Part shown: positions 48,871-56,303 of the stretch, in pieces
How the letters are laid out: each line of letters begins with the position of its first letter
Numbering within the stretch: the first letter of the stretch is position 1
DNA from: Labedaea rhizosphaerae
Lineage (GTDB): Bacteria > Actinomycetota > Actinomycetes > Mycobacteriales > Pseudonocardiaceae
Assembly (NCBI RefSeq): GCF_004362825.1
Contig: NZ_SNXZ01000004.1
Span: 496,001 to 560,000, forward strand
Reading direction: 5' to 3'
Length of the DNA: 64,000 nt
Translations under genes and position numbers: made by a program
The notes under the pieces: generated by a model
The model's database searches: none
What the model was told of the DNA's origin: nothing
What the model saw: only the letters and a program-made list of their open reading frames with translations

Positions 48871-50708
48871 CCGCCGCAACGCTCGACCGCACCGACCAGA
48901 CCGCTCCGGCGGCCACGCCACCGGAACGCGGGCAACCGCGCTGGGTCCGGCCGTCCGTGTTCGCGCTGCTGCTCGGCGCCGCCGTGCTCTACCTGTGGGA
49001 CCTCAGCGCCAGCGGCTACGGCAACGAGTTCTACGCCGCCGCAACGCAAGCGGGGTCGCAGAACTGGACGGCGTGGTTGTTCGGTGCGCTCGACTCCGGT
49101 TCCGGTGGCGCGATCACCGTGGACAAGCCGCCCGCGTTCCTGTGGGTGAGCGGGCTCGCCGCGCGCATCTTCGGTTTCTCCAGCTGGACAGTGCTTGCGC
49201 CGCAAGCCATCGAGGGCGTCGCCGCGGTCGGGATGCTGTACCTGACCGTGCGCCGCACGTCCGGCTACGCCGCCGGGCTGCTCTCGGCGACGGCGCTGGC
49301 GCTCACGCCGGTCGCAGTGCTGATGTTCCGGTTCAACCTGCCCGATCCGCTGCTGGTGCTGCTGATGATCTGCGGCGCCTACGCCGTGGTCCGCGCCACG
49401 GAGAAGGCGAGCGCGCGCTGGCTGGTGCTCGCCGGGGTGTTCCTCGGGTTCGCGTTCCTGACCAAGATGCTGCAGGGCTTCCTCGTGCTGCCTGCGTTCG
49501 TGCTGGTGTACCTGCTGGCCGCGCCGACGACGATCGGCAGGCGGCTCGCCCACGTCGGCGCGGCGGCGCTCGCACTGGTCGTGTCGGCCGGCTGGTTCGT
49601 CGCCCTGGTCGAGCTGTGGCCGGCGGCGTCACGGCCGTACATCGGCGGCTCGACGGACAACAGCCTGCTCGAACTCGCCTTGGGCTACAACGGTTTCGGC
49701 CGCCTGTCAGGTGGCGACGGCAATCCCGGTGGCGGCGGCAACGCGGGTTTCGGCGGCAGCTCCGGTCTGACGCGCCTGTTCGGCGCGAGCTTCGGCACGG
49801 AGATCTCGTGGCTGTTGCCCGCGGCGCTGATCGCGCTCGTGGCCGGGCTGTGGTTCACCCGGACGGCACCCCGCACCGACAAGACCCGGGCCGCGCTGCT
49901 GCTCTGGGGCGGCTGGCTGTTCGTCACCGGCCTGGTGTTCAGCCTGATGAACGGCATCACGCACCCGTACTACTCGGTGGCGCTGGCGCCCGCGATCGCC
50001 GCGCTGGTCGGCATCGGCGGCCGCGAACTCTGGCGCGGCCGTGACCACACCCCGGCGCGGGCCGCGCTGGCCGCCATGGTCACGGTGACCGGCGTCTGGG
50101 GCTTCGTGCTGCTGCACCGGACGGCGGACTGGCTGCCGGCCCTGCGCTGGGTGGTCCTGGTCGCCGCGATCCTGGTGGCCACGGCGATCGCGGTCGGCGT
50201 GCACCAGTTCCGGCGAGCCGCGACCGTGCTGGCGGCGGCCGCGATCCTCGTCACCGGGCTGGGCGCGGGCGCGTACGGCGTGGCGACGGCGGCCGTGGCG
50301 CACCAGGGCTCCATCCCGACGTCCGGGCCGGTGACGAACGACTTCGGCCGCGGACCGGGCGGAGGCGGGCCGGGCGACAGGACAGGCGACTCGGCGCTGA
50401 CCTCGTTGCTCGCGAACACCACCACGACGTGGGCGGCGGCCACCGAAGGCGCGCAGCAAGCGGCGAGCCTGGAGCTGGCGAGCGGGAAGGCCGTGATCGG
50501 CATCGGCGGGTTCGGCGGCAGCGACCCGGCCCCGACGCTGGCGCAGTTCCAGCAGTGGGTGCACGAGGGCAAGGTGCGCTACTACGTGACCGGCGGGATG
50601 GGCGGTATGGGCGGGCGTGGCTCGGGCGGGGGAATCGCCGAATGGGTGGCGGCGAACTACCAGGCCACCACGGTCGGCGGCGCCACGGTCTACGACTTGA
50701 CGAGCTGA
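48867..50708 (+). CDS. GT39-family (ArnT/PMT-like) membrane glycosyltransferase
   Basis: A 613-residue GT-C enzyme with about ten helices. The first extracytoplasmic loop has YGNEFYAAATQAG and VDKPPAFLWVSGL; the Asp-Lys-Pro-Pro and preceding acidic residue are catalytic in this family. Uses a polyprenyl-phosphate sugar to glycosylate wall glycan or protein. The C-terminal 150 residues form a soluble exported domain with Gly-rich loops ending in VRYYVTGGMGGMG. Coupled to the GT2-GtrA gene. Confidence 0.87.
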   Translation: MTAATLDRTDQTAPAATPPERGQPRWVRPSVFALLLGAAVLYLWDLSASGYGNEFYAAATQAGSQNWTAWLFGALDSGSGGAITVDKPPAFLWVSGLAARIFGFSSWTVLAPQAIEGVAAVGMLYLTVRRTSGYAAGLLSATALALTPVAVLMFRFNLPDPLLVLLMICGAYAVVRATEKASARWLVLAGVFLGFAFLTKMLQGFLVLPAFVLVYLLAAPTTIGRRLAHVGAAALALVVSAGWFVALVELWPAASRPYIGGSTDNSLLELALGYNGFGRLSGGDGNPGGGGNAGFGGSSGLTRLFGASFGTEISWLLPAALIALVAGLWFTRTAPRTDKTRAALLLWGGWLFVTGLVFSLMNGITHPYYSVALAPAIAALVGIGGRELWRGRDHTPARAALAAMVTVTGVWGFVLLHRTADWLPALRWVVLVAAILVATAIAVGVHQFRRAATVLAAAAILVTGLGAGAYGVATAAVAHQGSIPTSGPVTNDFGRGPGGGGPGDRTGDSALTSLLANTTTTWAAATEGAQQAASLELASGKAVIGIGGFGGSDPAPTLAQFQQWVHEGKVRYYVTGGMGGMGGRGSGGGIAEWVAANYQATTVGGATVYDLTS

Positions 50709-50712
50709 ACGA

Positions 50713-51168
50713 CTAGCTGGAGACCTGGAACCGGGCCCAGACGCTCTTGCCGTCCTCGCCGGGGCTCCAGCCCCACTCGGCGCTGAGCGCCTGCACGATC
50801 GCCAGGCCACGGCTGCGCACCGAGCGCGGGCCGAACGGGTGGGCCTCGGGGGTGCCGCCACCCTCGTCGCCCACCCGCAGCTCGACTAAGGGCCCGTCGT
50901 GGCGCAGCACCAAGGTGACCATGCCGGCGCCGTGCTCGACGGCGTTGGTGACCAGCTCGGAGCACGCCAGCAGGATGTCGTCGGTGACCTCGTCGGCCAT
51001 CCCCCACGCGGCGAGCGTCTTGGCGGTGAAGGCACGAGCCAGCCCGGCCGCTTCCGCTGCCCTCGGCAGGGAGGTCGCCACCTCGAATGCACGCATCCCG
51101 CTCATCACATCAGCCCCGACGTCCGGAATCCGGACGTCGGGGCTGGGTGGTGGGGCCCCGGTGCTCAC
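50713..51168 (-). CDS. RsbW-like anti-sigma serine kinase/ATPase
   Basis: A 151-residue HATPase_c_2 protein, probable anti-sigma or phospho-switch kinase. N-box ELVTNAVEHG and G-box VGDEGGGTPE are visible. It lies beside a STAS antagonist and near a sigma factor. A SigF-type promoter (GATT-N16-GGGTAT) ends 9 bases before GTG 51168, so translation may be leaderless there; alternatively it starts at GTG 51108 or ATG 51105 and the palindrome at 51112-51144 would be leader RNA. Confidence 0.85.
   Translation of the reverse strand: MSTGAPPPSPDVRIPDVGADVMSGMRAFEVATSLPRAAEAAGLARAFTAKTLAAWGMADEVTDDILLACSELVTNAVEHGAGMVTLVLRHDGPLVELRVGDEGGGTPEAHPFGPRSVRSRGLAIVQALSAEWGWSPGEDGKSVWARFQVSS
51112..51144. 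repeat. 33-base perfect palindrome at the 5' end of the anti-sigma ATPase gene
   Basis: Two 16-base perfect arms with a single central base, rich in GACGTCCGGA. In the long reading of the ATPase gene it encodes PDVRIPDVGAD; in the short reading it is untranslated leader between promoter and start. Confidence 0.8.
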
Positions 51169-51177
51169 GGCCCTTTC

Positions 51178-51203
51178 ATACCCCTTGCCGACAGCCTTGA
51201 ATC
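51178..51203 (-). promoter_or_regulatory. SigB/SigF-type promoter of the anti-sigma ATPase gene
   Basis: Read on the minus strand: GATT, 16 bases, GGGTAT (minus-10 at 51183-51178, minus-35 at 51203-51200). Matches the actinobacterial stress-sigma consensus GTTT-N15-17-GGGTAT with one mismatch. Confidence 0.6.
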
Positions 51204-51225
51204 ATCTTTTCCGCCAACCCGCCGC

Positions 51226-51534
51226 TCAACCGACGTCCAGGCCGAGGGTGGCGGTGAGCCCGGTGATCGCGATGACCTTGCGGACGCGCGGTTGCGCGCC
51301 GGTCACCCGGAAGCCGAGCGCACGCTCCTCGGCCGTGCGTTGCCCGGACACGAGCACACGTAGTCCGGCGGAGTCGAGGAATCCGACCTCCGACAGATCT
51401 ACGACCACCTCGGTGGTGTCCTTCGCGGCGAGTGCCGCGTCGAGCGCGTTCTGCAGCTCGTCGGCGGTGCTGAGGTCGATCTCTCCGGTCACGGAGAGCA
51501 CGACCGAGCCCTCACCTGCACTCGTGATCTGCAA
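51226..51534 (-). CDS. STAS-domain anti-sigma factor antagonist
   Basis: A 102-residue STAS protein (RsbV/SpoIIAA type). The phosphorylation site is in FLDSAGLRVL (Ser55); VTGEIDLSTADELQNALD forms the fold start. It should bind an anti-sigma factor unless phosphorylated. Start is TTG 51534 because GGGAGGT lies 5 bases upstream; codons beyond it are open but have no ribosome site and encode an Ala-rich stretch that does not belong to the fold. Confidence 0.87.
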   Translation of the reverse strand: MQITSAGEGSVVLSVTGEIDLSTADELQNALDAALAAKDTTEVVVDLSEVGFLDSAGLRVLVSGQRTAEERALGFRVTGAQPRVRKVIAITGLTATLGLDVG

Positions 51535-51607
51535 GTCAGACCTCCCGGTCACCGTGTCGTGTGCACAGTACGCGGCTGCTGCACGTACGAGCCCATCCAA
51601 CCTTGCT

Positions 51608-51633
51608 GTTTCACCCGTCGTACCCCCGGGTAC
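51608..51633 (+). promoter_or_regulatory. SigB/SigF-type promoter of the WhiB gene
   Basis: GTTT, 16 bases, GGGTAC, ending 47 bases before the whiB-like ATG. Full minus-35 match and 5 of 6 at minus-10. Confidence 0.6.
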
Positions 51634-51680
51634 CTCAGTCCACGTGCGGAGCGGGCCGCACCCGGACGGGAGGGAAGATC

Positions 51681-51986
51681 ATGGCAGAGCTGACACGCCT
51701 ACCAACCCCGGTTGCCGACGAGTGGGACTGGCAGTTGCACGGCTCGTGCCGTGGCGTCGACAGCACCTTCTTCTTCCACCCGGACGCCGAACGCGGACCG
51801 GCCCGCCGGGCCCGCGAGGAGCGCGCCAAGGCGATCTGCCGTGCCTGCCCCGTGCTCGAGCAGTGCCGTGAGCACGCGCTCGCCGTGCAGGAGCCCTACG
51901 GCATCTGGGGCGCCATGGGGGAAGGCGAGCGCCGAGACGTGATCAGCAAGCGCCGCCGCGCCGCCCGCATCGCCGCACACGCGTGA
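51681..51986 (+). CDS. WhiB-family iron-sulfur regulator (WhiD/WhiB3 type)
   Basis: A 101-residue DNA-binding redox sensor. Four Cys (23, 53, 56, 62) coordinate a [4Fe-4S] cluster, followed by EPYGIWGAMGE (GIWGG-like turn) and a basic tail SKRRRAARIAA. DWQLHGSCRG and FFHPDAERGPARRAREERAKAIC are characteristic of the WhiD/WhiB3 subgroup. AGGGAAG precedes the ATG. Its SigF-like promoter and neighbours suggest stress control. Confidence 0.93.
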   Translation: MAELTRLPTPVADEWDWQLHGSCRGVDSTFFFHPDAERGPARRAREERAKAICRACPVLEQCREHALAVQEPYGIWGAMGEGERRDVISKRRRAARIAAHA

Positions 51987-52036
51987 CCCGCGACCAAGAG
52001 GCTTCTCCGTGACTCGAGTGGCAGTCATCCGCACCT

Positions 52037-52071
52037 AAGGGGAACGAGACGCAGCTCAGCCACGGAAACCC
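52037..52071 (-). repeat. Short dispersed repeat, copy 1
   Basis: 35 bases on the minus strand (TTTCCGTGGCTG followed by GCGTCTCGTTCCCCTT) match 34 bases at 55238-55271 at about 31 positions with one indel. It lies in the gap between the WhiB gene and the sigma factor terminus. Confidence 0.6.
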
Positions 52072-52128
52072 ATGGAGCCGCCGGCCATCGACGCAGCGCA
52101 ACCATTTTCGGAAACGCCGGGGAGGCGG

Positions 52129-52884
52129 CTACTGTTTGTCCAGCTGGGTCCGTAAGCGGCGCAGTGTCCGCGCGAGCACGCGTGAGACCTGCATCTGCGA
52201 CACCCCGACCCGTTCGCCGATGGCCGCCTGGCTCATCGACCGGAAGAACCTGAGCACCACGATCGTGCGTTCCAGTTCGGGCAGCGCCGCCAGCATCGGC
52301 CCGAGGGCCTCGCGGTTGTCGACCTCGTCGAGATCCGGGTCCTCGGCGCCGAACTGGGTGCCGGGCGACTCCTCGAGCAACCGGTCCAGCGACGCGCCCG
52401 TCTGACCGCTGCCGGCCACCAGGACCTCGCGCACGTCTTCGAGGCTGATCCCGAGGTGGTCGGCGAGTTCGCTGGGCCGCGGCGCGCGCCCGAGCTGCTG
52501 GCTCAGTTCCGAGCGGGCGTTGGCCACCGTGCCGGTCAGCTCCTTGAGCCTGCGCGGCACCCGCACCGCCCACGCGGTGTCGCGGAAGTGCCTGCGCAGC
52601 TCGCCCATGATGGTCGGCACGGCGAAGGCCAGGAAGCCGCTGCCGTGCTCCGGGTCGAACCGGTCGACCGACTTGATCAGCCCGACGGTGGCGACCTGCA
52701 CCAGGTCGTCCAGCGGCTCACCGCGGTGGTCGAACTTGCGCGCCAGGTTGCGCGCCACGTCCAGGTGTCCCCGGACCAGCTCGTCGCGCAGCTCGCGACG
52801 CGCGGGGTCGTTCTCGGCCAGGGCGGCCAGCCGGCGGAACGGCGCCAGCTCGTCCTCGGCCGGCGTGGGCGCTGCGTCGGTCAC
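52129..52884 (-). CDS. SigB/SigF/SigG-family RNA polymerase sigma factor
   Basis: A 251-residue sigma-70 of group 3. Region 2 has LVRGHLDVARNLARKFDHRGEPLDDLVQVATVGLIKSVDRFDP; region 3 SQQLGRAPRPSELADHLG; region 4 the helix-turn-helix MSQAAIGERVGVSQMQVSRVLARTL. Expected to drive GTTT-N15-17-GGGTAT promoters. GTG 52884 overlaps the upstream anti-sigma gene (GTGA). Confidence 0.93.
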   Translation of the reverse strand: MTDAAPTPAEDELAPFRRLAALAENDPARRELRDELVRGHLDVARNLARKFDHRGEPLDDLVQVATVGLIKSVDRFDPEHGSGFLAFAVPTIMGELRRHFRDTAWAVRVPRRLKELTGTVANARSELSQQLGRAPRPSELADHLGISLEDVREVLVAGSGQTGASLDRLLEESPGTQFGAEDPDLDEVDNREALGPMLAALPELERTIVVLRFFRSMSQAAIGERVGVSQMQVSRVLARTLRRLRTQLDKQ

Positions 52885-53276
52885 GCCGTGATCTTCTCGC
52901 TGCGCGCACGGGCGAGCGTGATGGTGATCCGCCCCTCCGCGGCCTCCGCGTTGGCCTCGGTGGCCAGCGCCGTCAGGATCTGCCAGCCCATCGAGCTGTG
53001 CTCGACCTGGGCGTCGGGCTTGGCGTCGACGACGAGCCGGACCCGCACCTGCTGGCGTTCCGGGCGCAGTTCGCAGTGCAGACGGGCACCGGGTGCCGCG
53101 CAGCCGACCAGCAGGGCCGCTGCCTCGTCCACGGCCATCCGCAGGTCCTCGATGGCATCGAGGTCGAAGTCGCCGCGAATGGCCACGTCCGCCGCGACCG
53201 AACGCAGCAATGCGACCTGATCCGCGACGGCGTCCACGACGACCTCGACCAACCGGACCGGCTCCGCGTCCGTCAT
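52881..53276 (-). CDS. RsbW/UsfX-type anti-sigma factor
   Basis: A 131-residue HATPase_c_2 protein directly coupled to the sigma factor, hence its probable cognate anti-sigma. LRMAVDEAAALLVG is the N-box (Asn replaced by Asp/Glu pattern) and SSMGWQILTALA a G-box remnant; kinase activity is uncertain because the ATP motifs are weak. Confidence 0.87.
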   Translation of the reverse strand: MTDAEPVRLVEVVVDAVADQVALLRSVAADVAIRGDFDLDAIEDLRMAVDEAAALLVGCAAPGARLHCELRPERQQVRVRLVVDAKPDAQVEHSSMGWQILTALATEANAEAAEGRITITLARARSEKITA

Positions 53277-53335
53277 CAGGCTCTCCTCGCTCTGGCGCGC
53301 CCGTCCGGTGCGCCACGATCGGAGAAACTACCTCG

Positions 53336-53361
53336 GATTGGCCGAGTGGCCGCACGGGTAC
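53336..53361 (+). promoter_or_regulatory. SigB/SigF-type promoter of the small membrane gene
   Basis: GATT, 16 bases, GGGTAC, ending 27 bases before the GTG at 53388. Same spacing as the other two sites. Confidence 0.55.
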
Positions 53362-53387
53362 GTAGAGTTGGGCCCTCGGAGGCAGTC

Positions 53388-53582
53388 GTGTTGACCACCA
53401 CCTGGATCGTCGGAGGAATCACCGTCGCCTGTCTTGTCGCCGTGGCCGTGTGGCGGTTGCGCAAGGCAAGCGGGACGGTGCGGCGCATCCTCGACGAGGA
53501 GCGGGCGGCCACCGAGGCCGGGCAGACCGATCCCGCCGACGCCGACGCCCCGGCCCACCGGGCCGGGGAGGTCGACGGTTAG
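53388..53582 (+). CDS. Small single-pass membrane protein
   Basis: A 64-residue protein: one N-terminal helix (about 5-25) and a charged cytoplasmic tail with coiled-coil tendency (KASGTVRRILDEERAATE). CGGAGG lies 5 bases before GTG 53388. No family recognised. Tail-overlaps the VOC gene by 4 bases. The SigF-like promoter suggests a stress-related membrane role. Confidence 0.72.
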   Translation: MLTTTWIVGGITVACLVAVAVWRLRKASGTVRRILDEERAATEAGQTDPADADAPAHRAGEVDG

Positions 53583-54094
53583 ACGATCCGGTGGCCGTCG
53601 AAAATGCCCAGCTCCTCGTTGTAGAGCTCGACGTTCACGCCATTCGGGTCGCGCAGGTACAAACTGTCCTCGATGCCGCGGTCCGGGCCCAGGTAGTCCA
53701 CTCCGGCCTCGTCCAGCTTCGCCTTGGCGGCCGCGAACTGCTCGTCCGACACCGAGATTGCGAGGTGTTGCAATCCACCTATGGTCTCGGCGAACTCCGG
53801 GTGGTCGTGGCCGGGGAAGTCGAAGAAGCCGAGCAGGTTGCCGTTGCCGATGTCGAAGAAGAAGTGGCTCGATCCGTTGTAGTCGCGGTTCTCGACCAGT
53901 TCGACCAACGGGAAACCGAGGAATTCCTGGTAATACCGGATGGTTTCCTCGACGTCCCGGCAGATGAACGCGACGTGGTGCACGCCGCGCGCGGTCGTCG
54001 GCGGCCGGTCGCCGAGCTCACGCAGGTACTTGGTGCGCAGTTCCGCACGGCGGGCGCGGATCGCTTCCAGCGCCTGGCCTTCTGGTTGCGGCAT
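53579..54094 (-). CDS. VOC-fold dioxygenase/glyoxalase-family protein
   Basis: A 171-residue vicinal-oxygen-chelate protein. Metal ligands are visible in GVHHVAFICRDVEETIRYYQEFLGF (His), LQHLAISVSDEQ (His) and NGVNVELYNEEL (Glu). Could be a glyoxalase, extradiol dioxygenase or resistance protein; substrate unknown. Ends 16 bases after the pirin stop, so the two may be cotranscribed. Confidence 0.83.
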   Translation of the reverse strand: MPQPEGQALEAIRARRAELRTKYLRELGDRPPTTARGVHHVAFICRDVEETIRYYQEFLGFPLVELVENRDYNGSSHFFFDIGNGNLLGFFDFPGHDHPEFAETIGGLQHLAISVSDEQFAAAKAKLDEAGVDYLGPDRGIEDSLYLRDPNGVNVELYNEELGIFDGHRIV

Positions 54095-54110
54095 CGCGGA
54101 TCTCCTTGTC

Positions 54111-55091
54111 TCAGCCGGTGATCGGGTCGGTGGGTGCGCCGTGCACCGCGGGGATCGAGCCGAGCTTGCCCTTCTGGAAGTCCTCGAACGCCTGGTAGAC
54201 CTCCTCGCGGGTGTTCATCACGAACGGCCCGCCCCACGCGATCGGCTCCTGGATCGGCAGTCCGCCCAGCACCAGCAGGTCCACCTCGGGCGAGCGGGAC
54301 TCCTGTTCCTGCTGCGCCGCAACGACAACCGAGTCGCCGGGGCCGAACACCGTGAGCTGGCCGGTCCGAACCGGACGGGCTTGCTTGCCGACCGTGGCGT
54401 TGCCCGCCAGCACGTAGACCAGGGCGTTGAAGTCGTTGCGCCACGGCAGTTCCAGGCGCGCGCCGGGCGCGAGCGTGGTGTGCAGCATGGTCATCGGCGT
54501 GTACGTCGAGCCGGGACCCTTGTGTCCGGCGAGGTCACCGGCGATCAACCGGACCAGGGCACCGCCGTCGTCGCTGGCCAGCAGCGCCACGCTGTTGCCA
54601 CGCAGGTCCTGGTAGCGCGGGTCGACCCACTTCTGCGCCCGCGGCAGGTTCACCCAGAGCTGGACGCCGTGGAAGAGGCCACCGCTTTGCACGAGCGACT
54701 CCGGCGGCTTCTCGATGTGCAGCACGCCGCCGCCCGCGGTCATCCACTGCGTGTCGCCGTTGGTGATCGTGCCGCCGCCACCGTTGGAGTCCTGGTGCTC
54801 GAAGACGCCGTCGAGCAGGTAGGTGACGGTCTCGAAGCCGCGGTGCGGGTGCCACGGCGTGCCCTTGGGCTCACCGGGGGCGTACTCGACCTCGCCCATC
54901 TGGTCCATGTGCACGAACGGGTCGAGCCGGGCGAGGTCCACGCCGGCGAACGCGCGGCGCACGGGGAACCCCTCCCCCTCGTAGCCCGACGGCGCGGTGG
55001 TCACGGTCAGGACCGGGCGCGGCAGCGCACCCTCGTCCGGCACCGGGATGCGCGGCAACGCGGTGATGTCCTCGACGGTCACGGCAGGCAT
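54111..55091 (-). CDS. Pirin-family bicupin
   Basis: A 326-residue pirin. The metal site of the N-terminal cupin is in TPWHPHRGFETVTYLLDG and MTAGGGVLHIEK (His and Glu), with a C-terminal cupin QEESRSPEVDLLVLGG. Pirins act as quercetinases or redox regulators. ATG 55091 follows AGGAAGG. Confidence 0.88.
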   Translation of the reverse strand: MPAVTVEDITALPRIPVPDEGALPRPVLTVTTAPSGYEGEGFPVRRAFAGVDLARLDPFVHMDQMGEVEYAPGEPKGTPWHPHRGFETVTYLLDGVFEHQDSNGGGGTITNGDTQWMTAGGGVLHIEKPPESLVQSGGLFHGVQLWVNLPRAQKWVDPRYQDLRGNSVALLASDDGGALVRLIAGDLAGHKGPGSTYTPMTMLHTTLAPGARLELPWRNDFNALVYVLAGNATVGKQARPVRTGQLTVFGPGDSVVVAAQQEQESRSPEVDLLVLGGLPIQEPIAWGGPFVMNTREEVYQAFEDFQKGKLGSIPAVHGAPTDPITG

Positions 55092-55237
55092 TTCGTGCCC
55101 CTTCCTCGGGTTCGTGCCCACGCCAACCTAGTTGCACGCTCAATTATTCCGGTTGTACCGCCTCCCCGGAGTTACTGTCCCGCCTCCCCGGATTTTCCGA
55201 GTATGGGCGCGTTGAGCTGGTCAGTGGTGGTTTCGTG

Positions 55238-55271
55238 GGGTTCCGTGGCTGGGTTGCGTCTCGTTCCCCTT
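55238..55271 (+). repeat. Short dispersed repeat, copy 2
   Basis: 34 bases related to the minus-strand sequence at 52037-52071, so the two copies face each other across the sigma module, VOC and pirin genes. Also here: two CCGCCTCCCCGGA copies (55158-55196). Confidence 0.55.
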
Positions 55272-55320
55272 GGGCGCCGGCGGGCAGCCACGGGGGCCGC
55301 CGCTCAGGGCCGTGCGCCCC

Positions 55321-55393
55321 CAGCCCAGGTCGGTCAGCCCAGGTCGGTCAGCTCAGGTCGGTCTGGCTGGTTCGGTCAGGTCAAGGTTGGTCA
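55321..55393. repeat. Tandem 14-base repeats over the 3' end of the sugar kinase
   Basis: Five consecutive units of a CCCAGGTCGGTCAG type, the first two identical and the rest diverging. The kinase stop codon lies inside the third unit. Confidence 0.7.
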
Positions 55394-56303
55394 GGCGCAC
55401 CTGGTCGCGGACGTCGGCTAGCACGGTCTGGTCGACCGACCCGGCGACCGGCGCGGCCACGGCCGCCGACGACCACGCCACGGCCGCGCGCAACCGCTGC
55501 GGCCACGGCTGCGCCTCGGCCAGCCCCGTGGCCAGCGCGGCGACGGCCGCATCCCCCGCCCCAGTCGGGTTGCCTGCGACGGCATACGGCGGCTCGGCAC
55601 GCCACCGGCCGTCCCCGGTCACCGCGATCATGCCGTCCACGCCGAGGGACACCACGACGGCGCCCGCACCCTCGGCCCGCAGCAGTTCGGCGCCGGCGAC
55701 CGGGTCGTCCCCGCCGACCGCCTCGGCCAGTTCGGCAGCGTTGGGCTTGACCACGTCGGCGCCCGCCGCGCACGCCTGGCGCAGGGCCGGGCCACCCGCG
55801 TCGACCAGCACGGGGATGGCGTGGGCGTGCCCGAGCCGGACGAGGTCGGCGTAGCAGTCCACCGGGGCTCCGGGCGGCAGGCTGCCCGAGCACACCAGCA
55901 CCTTCGCCGTCTCGAGGTGGGACTGCACCAGGTCGTGCAGCCGGCGCCAGTCGTCGTCGGCGACCGGGCCGCCGGGCTCGGTGAAGAGCGTCGCCTCCTC
56001 GCCCTCCGGCGCGGACGTCGCGACGACGGTGATGGTCATCCGGGTCGGCGCGCTGACCGGCAGCAGCGCGTGGCGGATGCCCGCGTCGTCGAGGTCGGCG
56101 CGCACGGAGTCGCCGAGCACCCCGCCGACCGGCCCGATCGCGATCGTGTCGCGGCCGAGGTCGGTCAGCACCCGGCTGACGTTGAAGCCCTTGCCGCCCG
56201 CGCGCTCGTGCACGGTGCCGATCCGGTGCGTGTGCCCGGGGCGTAAGCGGTCGACCTGGTAACTGACGTCGAGCGCCGGGTTGGGCGTCACCGTCACGAT
56301 CAC
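55353..56303 (-). CDS. PfkB-family sugar-phosphate kinase (tagatose-6-P/1-phosphofructokinase type)
   Basis: A 316-residue ribokinase-fold enzyme: TVTPNPALDVSYQVDRL, ERAGGKGFNVSRVL (sugar-phosphate binding) and PTGAGDAAVAALATG (anion hole and catalytic Asp) match the FruK/LacC group. With the neighbouring aldolase it should phosphorylate tagatose-6-phosphate or fructose-1-phosphate. Its last residues are encoded by the tandem repeats. GTG start overlaps the aldolase stop. Confidence 0.87.
   Translation of the reverse strand: MIVTVTPNPALDVSYQVDRLRPGHTHRIGTVHERAGGKGFNVSRVLTDLGRDTIAIGPVGGVLGDSVRADLDDAGIRHALLPVSAPTRMTITVVATSAPEGEEATLFTEPGGPVADDDWRRLHDLVQSHLETAKVLVCSGSLPPGAPVDCYADLVRLGHAHAIPVLVDAGGPALRQACAAGADVVKPNAAELAEAVGGDDPVAGAELLRAEGAGAVVVSLGVDGMIAVTGDGRWRAEPPYAVAGNPTGAGDAAVAALATGLAEAQPWPQRLRAAVAWSSAAVAAPVAGSVDQTVLADVRDQVRLTNLDLTEPARPT

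Noticed and set aside
47205-50708. Single open frame of 1167 codons
   Set aside because: Only its last 613 codons are the GT39 gene, which starts at 48867 with an ATGA overlap; the front part is a shadow of the GNAT and GT2-GtrA genes.
55321-55393. CRISPR-like array
   Set aside because: Units are 14 bases and contiguous, with no spacers, and cas genes are absent.
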